In this document: positions 33,354-44,398 of the stretch, piece after piece
Numbering within the stretch: position 1 is the first letter of the stretch
How the letters are laid out: each line of letters begins with the position of its first letter
DNA from: Axinella damicornis
Taxonomy: Eukaryota; Porifera; Demospongiae; Axinellida; Axinellidae
Direction: 5' to 3'
DNA length: 64,000 nt
NCBI GenBank assembly: GCA_963931865.1
Contig: OZ007512.1
Span: 6,531,708 to 6,595,707 of the forward strand
Made by a program: the position numbers and the translations under genes
The notes under the pieces: model-generated
Databases searched by the model: none
What the model was told of the DNA's origin: nothing
What the model saw: the letters and a program-made list of their open reading frames with translations, nothing else

Positions 33354-33620
33354 TCAACATTCCAGCCAGAACCCCTCCACATATGAGCTCTCCTTCACCC
33401 CCACCACCAATTCAAGGGCCACCACCAGTTGACAGTCCAAGTCAACAACACTGAGATTGCAACATTCCATGTCTTTGTTCACCACCTTCCCATTCACCTG
33501 AGCACTGCAGTGAGGGTCACTGATGGAACAAAACTCCCGTTGTTGTACATTGCAGTCAGTGACACGACAAACTGTTTGTAACTGAACAGAGCGCTTCTCA
33601 ATGCACAGTATACACAACAT
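33354..33620 (-). CDS. Possible Cys-rich exon, unknown family
   Basis: An open minus-strand segment includes VCRVTDCNVQQREFCSISD and then PHCSAQVNG. Its spacing of Cys and VQ resembles the plus-strand segment at 35297-35432 (VCFRVDNCIVQHG...SDCCLHQGGKS). Splice borders are uncertain. Two related-looking pieces on opposite strands could be remnants of a duplicated secreted-protein gene, or a coincidence. Confidence 0.2.
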   Translation of the reverse strand: MLCILCIEKRSVQLQTVCRVTDCNVQQREFCSISDPHCSAQVNGKVVNKDMECCNLSVVDLDCQLVVALELVVGVKESSYVEGFWLEC

Positions 33621-34888
33621 TCAGGGCCAGAATGTTCTGACCATAGGGTTTAAGGGGACACCGCCATTTGGGGATGGAAATCCCACTGGCATTGCCACAG
33701 ATGGTGATGGTAGTACGTGTACACACAGCAACCAGTGACGACAAACTGCACATAATGTCAAGGTATGCACATGCACTTTTTTGAGGTTTGAATTACACAA
33801 TCGTCATGTAACTTGCACAGGTATAAAAATATTTTGATGACATTATCAACCTTTCCGTTCTGGATGTACGGTGAGGTTCCAAACCCCAAGACCAAACTCT
33901 CACATCAGAATCAGAGACAAAGCAGACTAGCTATATGGAAACTTCAAGTAGTGAATCGTTTCATCCTTAGTCATGGGAATGACGGGAAGGATGTCATAGG
34001 CTGATCCAGCCATGAAGGGAAACTCGAGAAGATCTACTAAATCCAGTGGAAGCCTGCCAACATCAAAACTTTCACCTCATTAATTAAGCATGTAGCTTAC
34101 AGTCTAAACTGTCTGAAGCATGTGACTTAGCTACAGTCTGAGACTCATACAATACTATAATACCGACCTTGTTGGAGATGGAAATAGTGATAGCAGAACA
34201 GTAAAACATTAGGAAGTAGGGTAGCTATACGGATGATAGCAGTTCTGCATACAATCCCATCTCTCCATATGGCAAAGGTATCAATAAGTGTCATGCGATA
34301 TTGAATCAGCCCGTATGAAGAGAGAATGCAAACAATTGAGCCCTAAGACATAAGGGTCTTGCATGTGATACCTCTCATGCCAAATTGATTCAAAACAGTT
34401 GCTTTAATTTCACCCGGCATTTACTATGATGAGAAAGAAGTGAATGAACATTGGCTTGTGGTGAAGTTCATTTCTTTACTGCTTGAGCCTCAAGACATAG
34501 TAACAATCTTGTGCTATTTCACCAAGTTGATTCATTGATCAGGATGTATGCTACGTATGAGTGAACAAATGATTGTGCCAACTGCTTAGTTGGTACCTAG
34601 CGAAATTCCTGATCACATTTAGCAGCTTGGCAATGAACTGTATTCATGTCCACTCACACATGCAACACACGTAACAAACCTACAGCCAAAACATCAGCTT
34701 TTAAAGGACTTTGTACCATTACTATAATTGTGTCATTGATAAAGAAGTGTTAACTTCCCTTGTTAGCACATGATTTTTCCTGTCGAGTTTGCCTTCCTGT
34801 ATGCATGACCTTCAATTCAAGACATCACATCATGAATTCTTGTCCAGTATCATTGTCAGGAATTGCCAGTTGTTTTGACAGTATATTT
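33621..34888. other. Intergenic, nothing assigned
   Basis: No supported gene. The phrase TCACATTTAGCAGCTTGGCA near 34614 is a stray piece of the inverted repeat at 34889-35009. Confidence 0.5.
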
Positions 34889-35009
34889 CACTAGGCAGTA
34901 ATGTTCATTACCAAGCTGCTGAATGTGATTAGGAATTTTACCTCACAAGGCAAATATAGTTTTCTAATCACATTTAGCAGCTTGATAATGAACATTACTG
35001 CCTAGTGAA
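34889..35009. repeat. Foldback repeat, 121 bp
   Basis: TTCACTAGGCAGTAATGTTC mirrors GAACATTACTGCCTAGTGAA. The arms of ~48 bp continue through AGCTGCTGAATGTGATTAG and its inverse. No clear target duplication. Confidence 0.8.
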
Positions 35010-35296
35010 CTAAAGTTCCTAATCACATTTACATTGTGATCACATTATACTTATGCGTGCATGCATGATCTGCATGATGGATATGATGGATCAGCTGACC
35101 GATTGTAGGAAGCTATATATGACCACAAAGGTTGCATTGTCGAACATGACAGGGACTGGTGTGCGACTATATAAGGTGCAGTAAGAACCGAGACTTGCAT
35201 GTGCTCAGCTCTTGTCTCCATTGCACGTATCAGCCAGAAGCCACCATCAAAGTTCACTTTCACGTTCACTTTCAATATTTGTGCAACTTCCACAGG

Positions 35297-35432
35297 TGTT
35301 TGCTTCCGTGTGGATAACTGCATTGTACAACACGGTACCCCATTCCTGTTCTACTCAGAATCGGATTGCTGTCTTCATCAAGGAGGAAAGTCCTGGTCAT
35401 CAGTGTCCTTTGTCACGCCATGCAAACCATAG
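35297..35432 (+). CDS. Possible Cys-rich exon, unknown family
   Basis: It follows an acceptor (GTGCAACTTCCACAG). The open phase reads VCFRVDNCIVQHGTPFLFYS and on to a TAG after TPCKP. It resembles 33354-33620 weakly. No partner exons identified. Confidence 0.2.
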
Positions 35433-36422
35433 TATGTCACTTCATGTTTATGCCAGTATAGTAAGGCCATACAGGCAGACTGGAATCACAGGTATTCCAC
35501 CCCCACTATCTGTGGGAATTCCTAATAAAGAGCCCTAGCAAGACCCTTGCTCAGCTTGGCACGTTGGCCGGTGTCACATTAATCTGTCGGATAGAATCTA
35601 CCAGTTTACCAGTGGATTCGAAAGTAAAATTGGGAGATGCAAACCACAGCTTCTAGCCTGCAGTTAAGATAGGATTGGAGTCGCTAGCAGATCGGATCCG
35701 CACTGGATTGGATTTTCGGGAGATCAGATCCTCTGCGATACTGGCTTTGGTGTGAGTGTACTGTTACTACTGTACGGTGATTCACAGGCAATCAATAATG
35801 GAGGCTTCTCAGTCACAGCTTACCAGTTCAGCAGCAGGAAGGAGGCACAGACTGTAGCCTCTTTAGCATAGCATTAGTGTTATGACTATCTTGATGAGAT
35901 GGTGTTCGGCCAAGGAAAGATGGGTAGCCACCTCCTAACGGCCACCAGCTATCTACTCCCACAAGACATAAGCCTAACCACGTGATCACGCTATTGACCA
36001 TGTTACGTGTGGGATGCCTGATATTTTCACACAAGGTGCAGTGTGAGTTTTGCTCATCTTGGTTTCTCTTTAGGACCTATGTCACCTGAGTTGGACAATT
36101 AGGCTTATGTCCAGTGTGAAATGAATAAATGCACAATTGATAACTGCTTGTTTTACCTTTTAGCTAACACCTGTTAATTATACTGCCCAGATCGAAACTG
36201 TTAAAGGTAAGATCACAGATAGGATTTTTGATCCACTGCATGTGACTCTGGATCTGTCAAAGCTTCAGAGTTCCATTTGAGAGGCAAAGTTCTTGATCGC
36301 ATTGCATTGATTTCATTAATGGACTGCAACCTGCATGTTATTAATTGAGGAACTCCTGGGCAATAAAGTGTGGATGAAATTCATGATGTAATGTAATCAC
36401 CAAGCAATGAGTATCAGAGGAA
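35433..36422. other. Intergenic, nothing assigned
   Basis: No supported gene or repeat. Confidence 0.5.
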
Positions 36423-36740
36423 GAAGTGAGTGGTAGTACACTGTATCACATGACGATGCTGTGTGCTACGGTGTACTGCAGAAGTGAGCAGTAGTACATG
36501 TATCACATGACGATGCAGTGTGCTACGGTGTACTGCAGAAGTGAGTGGTAGTACACTGTATCACATGACGATGCTGTATGCTACGGTGTACTGCAGAAGT
36601 GAGCAGTAGTACACTGTATCACATGACGATGCTGTGTGCTACGGTGTACTGCAGAAGTGAGTGGTAGTACACTGTATCACATGACGATGCTGTATGCTAC
36701 GGTGTACTGCAGAAGTGAGCAGTAGTACATGTATCACATG
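36423..36740. repeat. 58 bp minisatellite, ~5.5 copies
   Basis: Unit begins GAAGTGAG(TGG/CAG)TAGTACA. The TGG and CAG variants alternate, so the array grew as dimers. Confidence 0.92.
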
Positions 36741-38400
36741 ATGTTATATGAGCATGACTCACTCTCAAGGACATGTGCTCATATTTATAGAGCCAGCGAT
36801 TGTTTGAACCCAGCCATAGCATTATAGTATGTATACTAGTCAATAGTATACACAGGCTGGTGCTATATATAGGTGTAGAATTCAGTTTGGTGATGTTTGT
36901 GTAGCTACAATCACTCCAAACTTACATGGTCCTGTGTTGTTTAGGCCACTTCGTGCTACTGGTTTCTGCAAACGTGAAAATCCCCCCAAACAGAAAAGAA
37001 ACACAAGCATTTTTCTCACTCAAGCAAAAACACTATACTCTAGTCTAACCATTTTCTCTCCTCCCACCTTGCTTTCTTTATACAGCTGACCAAGGCAATC
37101 ATGAAACCTTCATTGGACTGTGAATTGCAATGACTCTATACAATAGTTAGCTGTGATAGCCAAGCAGTGACAATGATTAGGCCGACATGCAATATTTTAC
37201 AAATTAATGTATGCTGTATATGACAGTACAGAGTAACAGTTTCATGCATCCTCACCAAGGCAATCATGAAAATTTAATTAATCGTCATTGGACTGCGAAC
37301 TAATCAATGAATGACTCTACAATAATTAGCTGAGATAGCCATGCAGCACGTTAGTTAGATGCACTAATGTGGTCAACCTCTTATTGTATTCACTGCTCAT
37401 GCCAATGTTATCTACTAGCCACTGCTAATGCTAATGCGGTAAACCCAAGAGCTCATAACAATATGGGTTCCACTACCGCCATCTCCGAATGACGTAGGCA
37501 ATCAGTGTGGTCTACACACTTGTTCAGAGGGGGAGAGGGGGGGGGGGGGGGGAGGGAGGGATGCATGCATATAGTAAAATAAAATTTTTCCGCCCTTCGC
37601 GCGGACTGATCGCCGCTTCGCCTTCGGCGATGCGCTGTGCACGTGCCGACCAACCTGCTGAACCCCACTTTCAAAATTTCTAGATGTTTGAAATGTAAGA
37701 GCAACTTACACTGTTCAGTGCATTATCTGCAGCACACTAATAAAGATCAGTTTGTCTGCAGAAGTCATGCACGTTGGAGAAGGCTGGGCTGTTTGAATGG
37801 CGATCAAACAGCCCAGCTTGTTCATAGCCGTTATAGTACAGGTAGCTAAATGAGTTTGACTAGCTATGCAGTGCCAAGAGGAGAAGTGTAGTATCTCTAG
37901 ACCATGTGCTGCAGTTAGGGTGGTTAGCATCCTGGGTCTGTTCGAGTGAGAGTACTGACCACCATACAGTCTGACGGACTGCAGTACAGACCAGCTCTCT
38001 GGATCGAGTGCACGTCGTGTGAGGGGGAATGGTGTTGGATCTTCTTAAGTAGTTGTTATATCCATTCTACAGACCTGTCAAGGTCGGCAGCCTCACTTGT
38101 CAATGAGTGGAGACCCCACCTCAAAATGAGTGAGATTGGCACAAAATGAGTGAGACCCCATGAACACCCATCCAATTTAAACTCATGACACAATAAATAC
38201 CATTCACAATGACGAATTTGACCTGTGAAGGTCAAGGTCAAGGCAGAAATTCATGACTGAATAAACATACAACATGCAGTTTCTAAACAACTTCACTATA
38301 AAAAACCGAACCTTAGCAGTTATAGCTGTTGATACAAAACAACACAAAAAAAAGTACAGAACAAAACAAAACAAAAAAAACAAACAAACACAATAAATAA
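36741..38400. other. Intergenic; poly-G tract and one small hairpin
   Basis: A G-rich run lies at about 37531-37560, and a hairpin GCTGGGCTGTTTGA...TCAAACAGCCCAGC at 37785-37819. CAAGGCAATCATGAAA with its surroundings is duplicated near 37090 and 37256. No gene supported. Confidence 0.5.
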
Positions 38401-39519
38401 CAAGTGAGTCTTTAAAAGACTTGATGTGTCTCGGCACGACTTGGTATCAGCTGGAATCATGCAGAGGACATGGCAGCTGTTTAACCCTTTATGACTGCAA
38501 AACCTGTTAGCTACGTATGAGACTTTCAGCTAGAACCTTCTGGAGGTTGTGTGATCATGAGCAAGGGGTGGGTCAGGGTGAGGAGAGAATGTTCACCCAA
38601 AGGGTGAAAGCAGTACAGTTGTGTCTGTGCTTGATGCTTAGTCGAAGCCAGGTGGGTCGTTTTAATTTTAATTCATAAATGGACCTAGACAGCACCTTGG
38701 CCAATTCTTATCTATCTAGCTACATGTATATATATAGCTAGAGCTGAGTGTGTGTAGTTAGTATGGATGAGTGAGTATTCATTGTCCTGATTTAGGTGCA
38801 GCAGTTTTGGTAAATGGATTCATGAGCAGCCATGCAAAACCCATAATCACTTTTGAGGATATACTTGCAGGCTATAAATACGTTTGACACCCTATTAGAG
38901 CAGGTTGCTGCACTTGCGCGGGCGCATTGCGAAAAGCGACGTACTTACGTACCACATACGTACTCGCACGTACGTACGTACGCATCCAGCACTGTGTCTC
39001 GGCACTTCGGTGCCGAGACAAAAATAGGAACAAAATATAAAACAGAATATAAAATTTGTTGTTGCCTCAAGCTGAGAACTTGAACACTTGTCATGTAAGT
39101 GGGTATAATTGAATCAACCATTGAGAAACCTGTCAGTATCCACTTAAGGAAGTCAATGAAATGCTTACTACATAGCTAGTGCTTCAGTGTTCAAAGAGAG
39201 CCAAAATCAACAGGAACATGCGCGGTGCAAGTTGTTGTCTAGGTCATTTATGAATTAAAACGCCCACCTGGCTCTGACTAAACATCAAGCCCAGACACGA
39301 CCATACTGCTTTCACCCTATGGGTGAACATTCCCACCTCACCCTGACCCACCCCTTGCTCACACAGAACCTCCAAGGATATTGACGCTGACTTAAGCTGA
39401 AAGTCTCATAGCTAACAGGTTTTGCAGTCATAAAGGGTTAAACAGCGGCCATGTCCTCTGCATGATTCTAGCTGAGTCGTGCCGAGACACATCAAGTCTT
39501 TTTAAAGACTCACTTGTTC
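38401..39519. mobile_element. Foldback element with ~290 bp terminal inverted repeats
   Basis: 38401-38692 (AAGTGAGTCTTTAAAAGACT, then TTGATGTGTCTCGGCACGAC) matches 39231-39519 in inverted orientation with scattered substitutions and small indels. The ~540 bp centre has no coding frame and includes a small hairpin CTCGGCACTTCGGTGCCGAG (38998-39017) and GTACGTAC repeats. No target duplication is clear. Long TIRs are common in Mutator-like and Foldback elements; assignment uncertain. Confidence 0.75.
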
Positions 39520-39918
39520 AATCAGGTTCAAGTAGCTATCTGCGATGTTTCATTTTGTTTTGTCAATGAGTGGCACCTCCGAGTTGATTCGCTTAGCTGA
39601 TTAGGTATGCATATTCAGGGAAAACATTTTGTTGCTGTGTAGAATATAGTACGTGAGGTACCGGTGGATAGGAAACCTTGGTAGTATACGGGATAATAAA
39701 CGGATAATTGCTTATCAGTCCTAGTAATGGCTCTTTTAGCTACAATAATATTATGGTCTTCATAACTTCAACTTCAGTACAGACTATGAAGTGCTTTGCA
39801 GCCAAGTTGTAAAGAGGGGTCATTTGCATTTACACAAAAACATAATGGAGTTAATGTCATAGCATGCAGAATCAGAACAATGGAACGGTGCAGTCATATG
39901 ATGACAGTTCAACGACAC

Positions 39919-40208
39919 CTACAAACCTAATGCACTCTTAACCAGCTCAGCGAGCTCTTCTTGTTCTGAGTCAATCAACAGTTCGATCAGGTTTCCACAT
40001 GTGGCATCCGGACTGTCCAGCCAAAGCGTGAACATCTCCTGACAGCAGATGACTGGACCACTCTGTGCGTGTGCTGCTTCAATGCGCCGAACCTCTTGCC
40101 CCCTGGGATCAAGGTCGAGGAGTAGCCCAAACTGCTTCCAGTCTGGAGCGATGGCCTTGACAATCTCAATCTTTTTCCCTATAGAGGTCTTGAGCCTCAA
40201 TAGCTGGG
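39919..40208 (-). CDS. Terminal exon: C-terminal Death domain
   Basis: Begins after CCCAGGATAG in phase 1 and ends at TAG. Reads IEIVKAIAPDWKQFGLLLDL, then EVRRIEAAHAQ, CCQEMFTLWL, CGNLIELLIDSEQ. Intact, with the Trp core and six-helix spacing typical of Death domains. Confidence 0.8.
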
Positions 40209-40266
40209 CTATCCTGGGTTTTGAGTTTGCGAAAACAAGAACACAAAATCCGATGCAGTCAATACA

Positions 40267-40343
40267 TAGCCTCGTTCCTAGCCCCCTCCCAGCTTCCCGC
40301 CGCTACGGTACTGCAACTGATGAAAAGCTGGGCAGGGAGGCTA
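40267..40343. mobile_element. TAGCCTCG-family fragment, 77 bp (intronic)
   Basis: TAGCCTCGTTCCTAGCCCCC at the left and GGGAGGCTA at the right, with CCCAGCTT/AAGCTGGG inside. No matching flanks. Confidence 0.55.
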
Positions 40344-40416
40344 TCAGATGCACAGCTGTAGGACATCTTATTTACACACTATTGGATGTGTCAGTGATAC
40401 ACACAGTCATGCTTAC

Positions 40417-40531
40417 CAGTGGTGAATGCTCCACTGGGACTGGGTCTGTTTGGCAGTGGATGGCTAGGGGCATCAGATAGAGGTGTGTCTTCATTCAGCA
40501 TCACCGAGATCTCTTCAAAACTTGGTCTGGC
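40417..40531 (-). CDS. Exon K8: kinase subdomain XI and linker
   Basis: 115 nt, phase 0 to 1: ARPSFEEISVMLNEDTPLSD then a Pro/Ser-rich linker. Intact. Confidence 0.75.
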
Positions 40532-40624
40532 CTGGAGTTAAGCATCGATATCACCATAATGATTGACATGCATTCGCACACACACGGATTATAATGACCA
40601 CATAGATTCTTTAAACTTGCATAC

Positions 40625-40699
40625 CTTTGCCTCCATATGCCAGCAGCGATTCAACAGTTTCGCTAAATACCACTCGCACGTCTTAGGAATGGGTGGTCG
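40625..40699 (-). CDS. Exon K7: kinase C-lobe
   Basis: 75 nt, phase 0: RPPIPKTCEWYLAKLLNRCW then HMEAK. Intact. Confidence 0.75.
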
Positions 40700-40842
40700 C
40701 TATAGCAACAGAAACACAAGGAAATACAAACATCAACAAGAAATGTTCATCCAAGACATATCCTCAAATTCGCATCTAGTTCAGTGCTCAAAGTCTGAGT
40801 GATCAAAGGAATATTTAATAAACTTCAATGGCCATGTTCTGT

Positions 40843-41190
40843 TAGCCTCGGTCCCAGGCTCTCTCCTCAAAAAACGGGACGAGCTGGTCCGGCAAACAAA
40901 CCGCAGTGAACAGTGAGATCAGACCAGTGGCCCTCTCACACACCCTGTCAACTGCCTTTCGCCAACCATTGAGAGGTACTCTGTCCCGGAGCGTTCAGTT
41001 CTGAGTCTACAATTCGTGCATTAGCAGTGAAGGTAAACGCCTACAAAATATTCACGTGTTCACGTGGTTTTGTTCTGCAATCTGATTGGTTCCGCCAGAT
41101 CCAGGCGCCGGAAGTCAACAGGTTTTCACGTGAATGTTATCAGGTGCTCTCCTCCCCCGGTTTTGAGGAGAGAGCCTGGGAGCGAGGCTA
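40843..41190. mobile_element. TAGCCTCG-family MITE, 348 bp, perfect 9 bp TSD (intronic)
   Basis: Ends TAGCCTCGGTCCCAGGCTCT and AGAGCCTGGGAGCGAGGCTA. ATGTTCTGT flanks both sides (40834-40842, 41191-41199). It sits in the intron between kinase exons K6 and K7. Confidence 0.93.
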
Positions 41191-41375
41191 ATGTTCTGTA
41201 TGCAGCTGTAGCTAGCAATAAAGGAGACTCTTTTGAGGTCTGACAGAGTGGAAAAGGATGAAAGCAGCTAAAATACGGTGTGAAATGATGCCATTTGCTG
41301 TTCAAAAAGTCCGTAGTCCAGGCAATAATTCAGTCCAGCGATTAGAGACACCCCTGGAGGTAGCTACTAGTATAC

Positions 41376-41516
41376 CCTTCCTTCCATAACTTCATTCATC
41401 ACTAAAAATGGAGGGAATACATCAGAGAATGGCTGTTGCAGAGTCACAAGCTCCCAGAGGAAAATTCCATAGGAATAGATGTCACATGACTTAGAGACTG
41501 GGCTTCTTTTCATCAT
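41376..41516 (-). CDS. Exon K6: kinase alphaF region
   Basis: 141 nt, phase 0: MMKRSPVSKSCDIYSYGIFL then WELVTLQQPFSDVF. Acceptor TTTTCTTTCAG, donor GTATAC. Intact. Confidence 0.8.
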
Positions 41517-41747
41517 CTGAAAGAAAATGGGCAAAGAGACTCTCAAGTCGTCTGTAGAATAAGCCATTAGCGTAAACCCTTTGCTCATAAGAACGGTATG
41601 GAGCAGAAAGCACTGCTGAATCTGACGACCACACAACCATTATTTGTGTGCTTGCTCAGTTTGGTCACACCTGTAACCTCACAAGGAATTCTGTTAGTCT
41701 GGGTCCTCAACAACCAGTCTCTTTGGCCAAAGACTGTTCGGGTATAT

Positions 41748-41953
41748 TACTGTGAACTAAAAATTAGTTAGCAGTCTTTGTCTGCACAAACTTCATCAAC
41801 ATACAATGCGACGTTTCGATCCCAAAGGATCTTCGTCAGGCAAGTATAGCAAAGTGCTTGCCTGACGAAGATCCCTCGGGATCGAAACGTCGCATTGTAT
41901 GTTGATGAAGTTTGTACAGACAAAGACTGCTAACTAATTTTTAGTTCACAGTA
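41748..41953. mobile_element. Long hairpin, 206 bp (intronic)
   Basis: Arms of ~88 bp (TACTGTGAACTAAAAATTAG to its inverse) with the inner pair TGCGACGTTTCGATCCC.../...GGGATCGAAACGTCGCA. No clear target duplication. Confidence 0.8.
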
Positions 41954-42132
41954 GCTACTAGCTACATATACAAGGGCATATGAGAAACAACACCAGCATG
42001 ATCGTCAGAGCAACTGGAAGCTATCGCTGTCCTTAACTAGCTGTATAGGCTCACAACTGATAGTTCCACGAAGCCACGTATAATGCATGAGCTATTGATA
42101 AACGTTATAGCTTAGTGCTTATTTCCGCCCAC

Positions 42133-42599
42133 CTCTGGGGCCATCCAGGCATAAGTTCCAATGGCTGTTGTTTGCTTTGCTATGTGTTCCAGTCTCCGAG
42201 CTGAACCGAGGTCGCAGATCTGAACCGAGGTCGCAGATCTGAACCGAGGTCGCAGATCTGAACCAAGGTGGCAGATCTGAACCGAGGTGGCAGATCTGAA
42301 CCGAGGTCGCAGATCTGAACCGAGGTCGCAGATCTGAACCAAGGTGGCAGATCTGAACCGAGGTCGCAGATCTGAACCGAGGTCGCAGATCTGAACCGAG
42401 GTGGCAGATCTGAACCGAGGTCGCAGATCTGAACCAAGGTGGCAGATCTGAACCGAGGTTGCAGATCTGAACCGAGGTGGCAGATCTGAACCGAGGTGGC
42501 AGATCTGAACCGAGGTGGCAGATCTGAACCGAGGTGGCAGATCTGAACTGAGGTCGCAGATCTGAACCGAGGTCGCAGATCTGAACCGAGGTCGCAGAT
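42133..42599 (-). CDS. Exon K5: DLG/activation-loop exon expanded by a minisatellite
   Basis: Follows the acceptor ACTGTGTTTCAG. 467 nt: 21 x 19 bp repeat, then ARRLEHIAKQTTAIGTYAWM and APE before GTGGGC. With one base carried over from K4, the frame is open across the whole exon and reaches ICDLGSARRLE. Without the array this would be ~70 nt. Confidence 0.6.
42201..42599. repeat. 19 bp minisatellite, exactly 21 units, inside a kinase exon
   Basis: On the minus strand the unit is ATCTGCGACCTCGGTTCAG, with G/C/A variants at base 7 and rare changes elsewhere. It copies the codons for I-C-D-L-G-S that begin the ancestral exon. Each unit ends in TTCAG and so resembles a 3' splice site. Confidence 0.95.
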
Positions 42600-42740
42600 C
42601 TGAAACACAGTATTTGATAGCTTATGCAAGGACATACGTTCAAGCATTGAATGGAGTGTACAGCTATTCTAATAGGTTTCCATTCATTATTACTGTTGCT
42701 ATCTAACACTTTACTGAGGTATGCATCACATACGTTCTCA

Positions 42741-42926
42741 TGATACAGCTAGTACACCTGCTGCCAAGGAGACCACATGATACAGCTAGTACACCTGCTT
42801 CCTAGGAGACCACATGATCAGCTAGTACACCTGCTGCCTAGGAGACCACATGATACAGCTAGTACACCTGCTGCCTAGGAGACCACATGATACAGCCAGT
42901 ACACCTGCTGCCTAGGAGACCACATG
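42741..42926. repeat. ~39 bp minisatellite, 5 copies (intronic)
   Basis: Unit TGATACAGCTAGTACACCTG followed by CTGCCTAGGAGACCACA; small substitutions between copies. Confidence 0.92.
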
Positions 42927-43082
42927 TGTGGCTTCCTGCCAAATCTGACCCTCAACTGAATGCTTTCTCTGGGACTGATGCCTACTGTCAGCCACAAGCT
43001 GAACAAAGATCTACTTTGTTTAGGGAGGCCAGTAAAAGTGTTCAGCCGTGTACGAAGCTTGTAAACTCATCTGACAGTGTAT

Positions 43083-43430
43083 TAGAGCTGCAACAATATA
43101 TCGGCATGTCGATATATCGCAATACTGACAGTCACAATATGATATGAATACATCCTATTACAGTATCGATATATCAAAATATCGTGATATATCACAATAT
43201 ATCGACTTTAAAATTTCAATACCCATGGATCCAAAACGGCATCACTTGTTTGTTTGCAATAAGTAAACATGAAGTTGTAATGACAGTAACGACCTCTTTC
43301 ATACATTCCTCACTCTGAACTGTCCTTCAGCTTAACATAATTATGTTGATGTATCGCAATACGTCAATATATCGCAATACATCAGGTGCACTATATCGAT
43401 ACAGCAAAACACAATATCGCTGCAGCTCTA
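43083..43430. mobile_element. hAT-like MITE, 348 bp (intronic)
   Basis: Ends TAGAGCTGCAACAATATATCG-like (first 16 bp TAGAGCTGCAACAATA) and GCTGCAGCTCTA. CAGTGTAT lies on both sides (43075-43082, 43431-43438), an 8 bp duplication typical of hAT. The interior is full of ATATCG/CGATAT words. Confidence 0.8.
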
Positions 43431-43677
43431 CAGTGTATTCAGTGATTAGTTGTGATCAGCTTTGGGACTGCATGGCACCAACGCAGAATGTATCCATTAC
43501 ACAATTATCATTATTTGCATACCTTGGCGTTCAGGTCGGATCTAACAAGGACTACACGGGAAGATGGAGATATGCAATGTGAATTCTTAAGGACATCGAT
43601 AAGGATACGTACCCACCACGGCCAGTCACATGTAGATACTATTTAGCTAGTGCTGAGACATAAACTTCGTAAATACC

Positions 43678-43798
43678 TAGCCTCTTTCACCACAGCATTT
43701 GTCGCTTGCAGTACGTACTGTATACTAACGCATCAGTTACCGTACTGCAAGCGACAAACAGTGAGGTGCATGAGAAGGCCTGCATGGGAATGAGGCTA
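43678..43798. mobile_element. TAGCCTCG-family MITE, 121 bp, at a kinase splice site
   Basis: Ends TAGCCTCTTTCACC and GGGAATGAGGCTA; inner arms GTCGCTTGCAGTACG / CGTACTGCAAGCGAC. Flanks GTAAATACC (43669-43677) and GCATATACC (43799-43807) agree at 7 of 9. The right copy overlaps the donor of exon K4. Confidence 0.8.
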
Positions 43799-43806
43799 GC
43801 ATATAC

Positions 43807-43863
43807 CATTGCTTGACTTCAGATCTCAATGGATAATATCTCGGCTGTGAAGATAGATCATTC
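43807..43863 (-). pseudogene. Exon K4: catalytic-loop exon with HRD Arg replaced by stop
   Basis: 57 nt after acceptor TTTGTTCTTCACAG. Reads (G)MIYLHSRDIIH-stop-DLKSSN. The codon at 43828-43826 is TGA where Arg of HRDLKSSN is expected. CGA to TGA is a single CpG transition. Phase 1 in and out. The donor lies in the 9 bp duplication of a MITE (43678-43798). Confidence 0.8.
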
Positions 43864-44013
43864 CTGTGAAGAACAAAGTGAAATTCAATCATTTACCACA
43901 TCACGGTTACCACTGTTGCAGGCCAACCCTAACGTACTGCATTCTAAGGCTACATGTCACAAGCCATTCACTATCAACAGCTATGATCTGACACCCCCCA
44001 CTGTAGTACGTAC

Positions 44014-44112
44014 CTTCCACCACCTCCTTTGCCCACAGCAACCTCTGAGGTAGTGAGGATCGTTTGTACTCCTTGTGGATGTAGTCATAGATGGAACCAT
44101 TTTCAGCAAACT
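44014..44112 (-). CDS. Exon K3: kinase hinge and alphaD
   Basis: 99 nt, phase 1 to 1: (E)FAENGSIYDYIHKEYKRSS then LPQRLLWAKEVVE(G). Intact. A 99 nt sister exon is at 61175-61273. Confidence 0.75.
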
Positions 44113-44398
44113 CTGCAAGGAATTTCACTGAAGAGATAAGCTAGCCAGTAGCTACAATAGCAGTGAACACTCGTGGTGCACGGCCATGGGTATGTCTTGA
44201 CTACATGGCTATGTGTGTAATGGTCATTGTAATTCCTAGCAGTTTTAATTATATAATTATGCTCAAAGCACTAGAAATATAAGGCACCATACGCATATAT
44301 ACTATCAAGCACGGAACTGTGCAAGCATTCCTATTGTGGGATGAGGAAATTTGCTCACATCAGCTCAACGGCTTAAGCCTAGCTGGCGATCGGCAAAC

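Noticed and set aside
42112..42709. Three overlapping long repeat-protein frames on the minus strand
   Set aside because: The 19 bp unit has no stop in any phase; only the phase set by exon K4 leads into the kinase activation loop.
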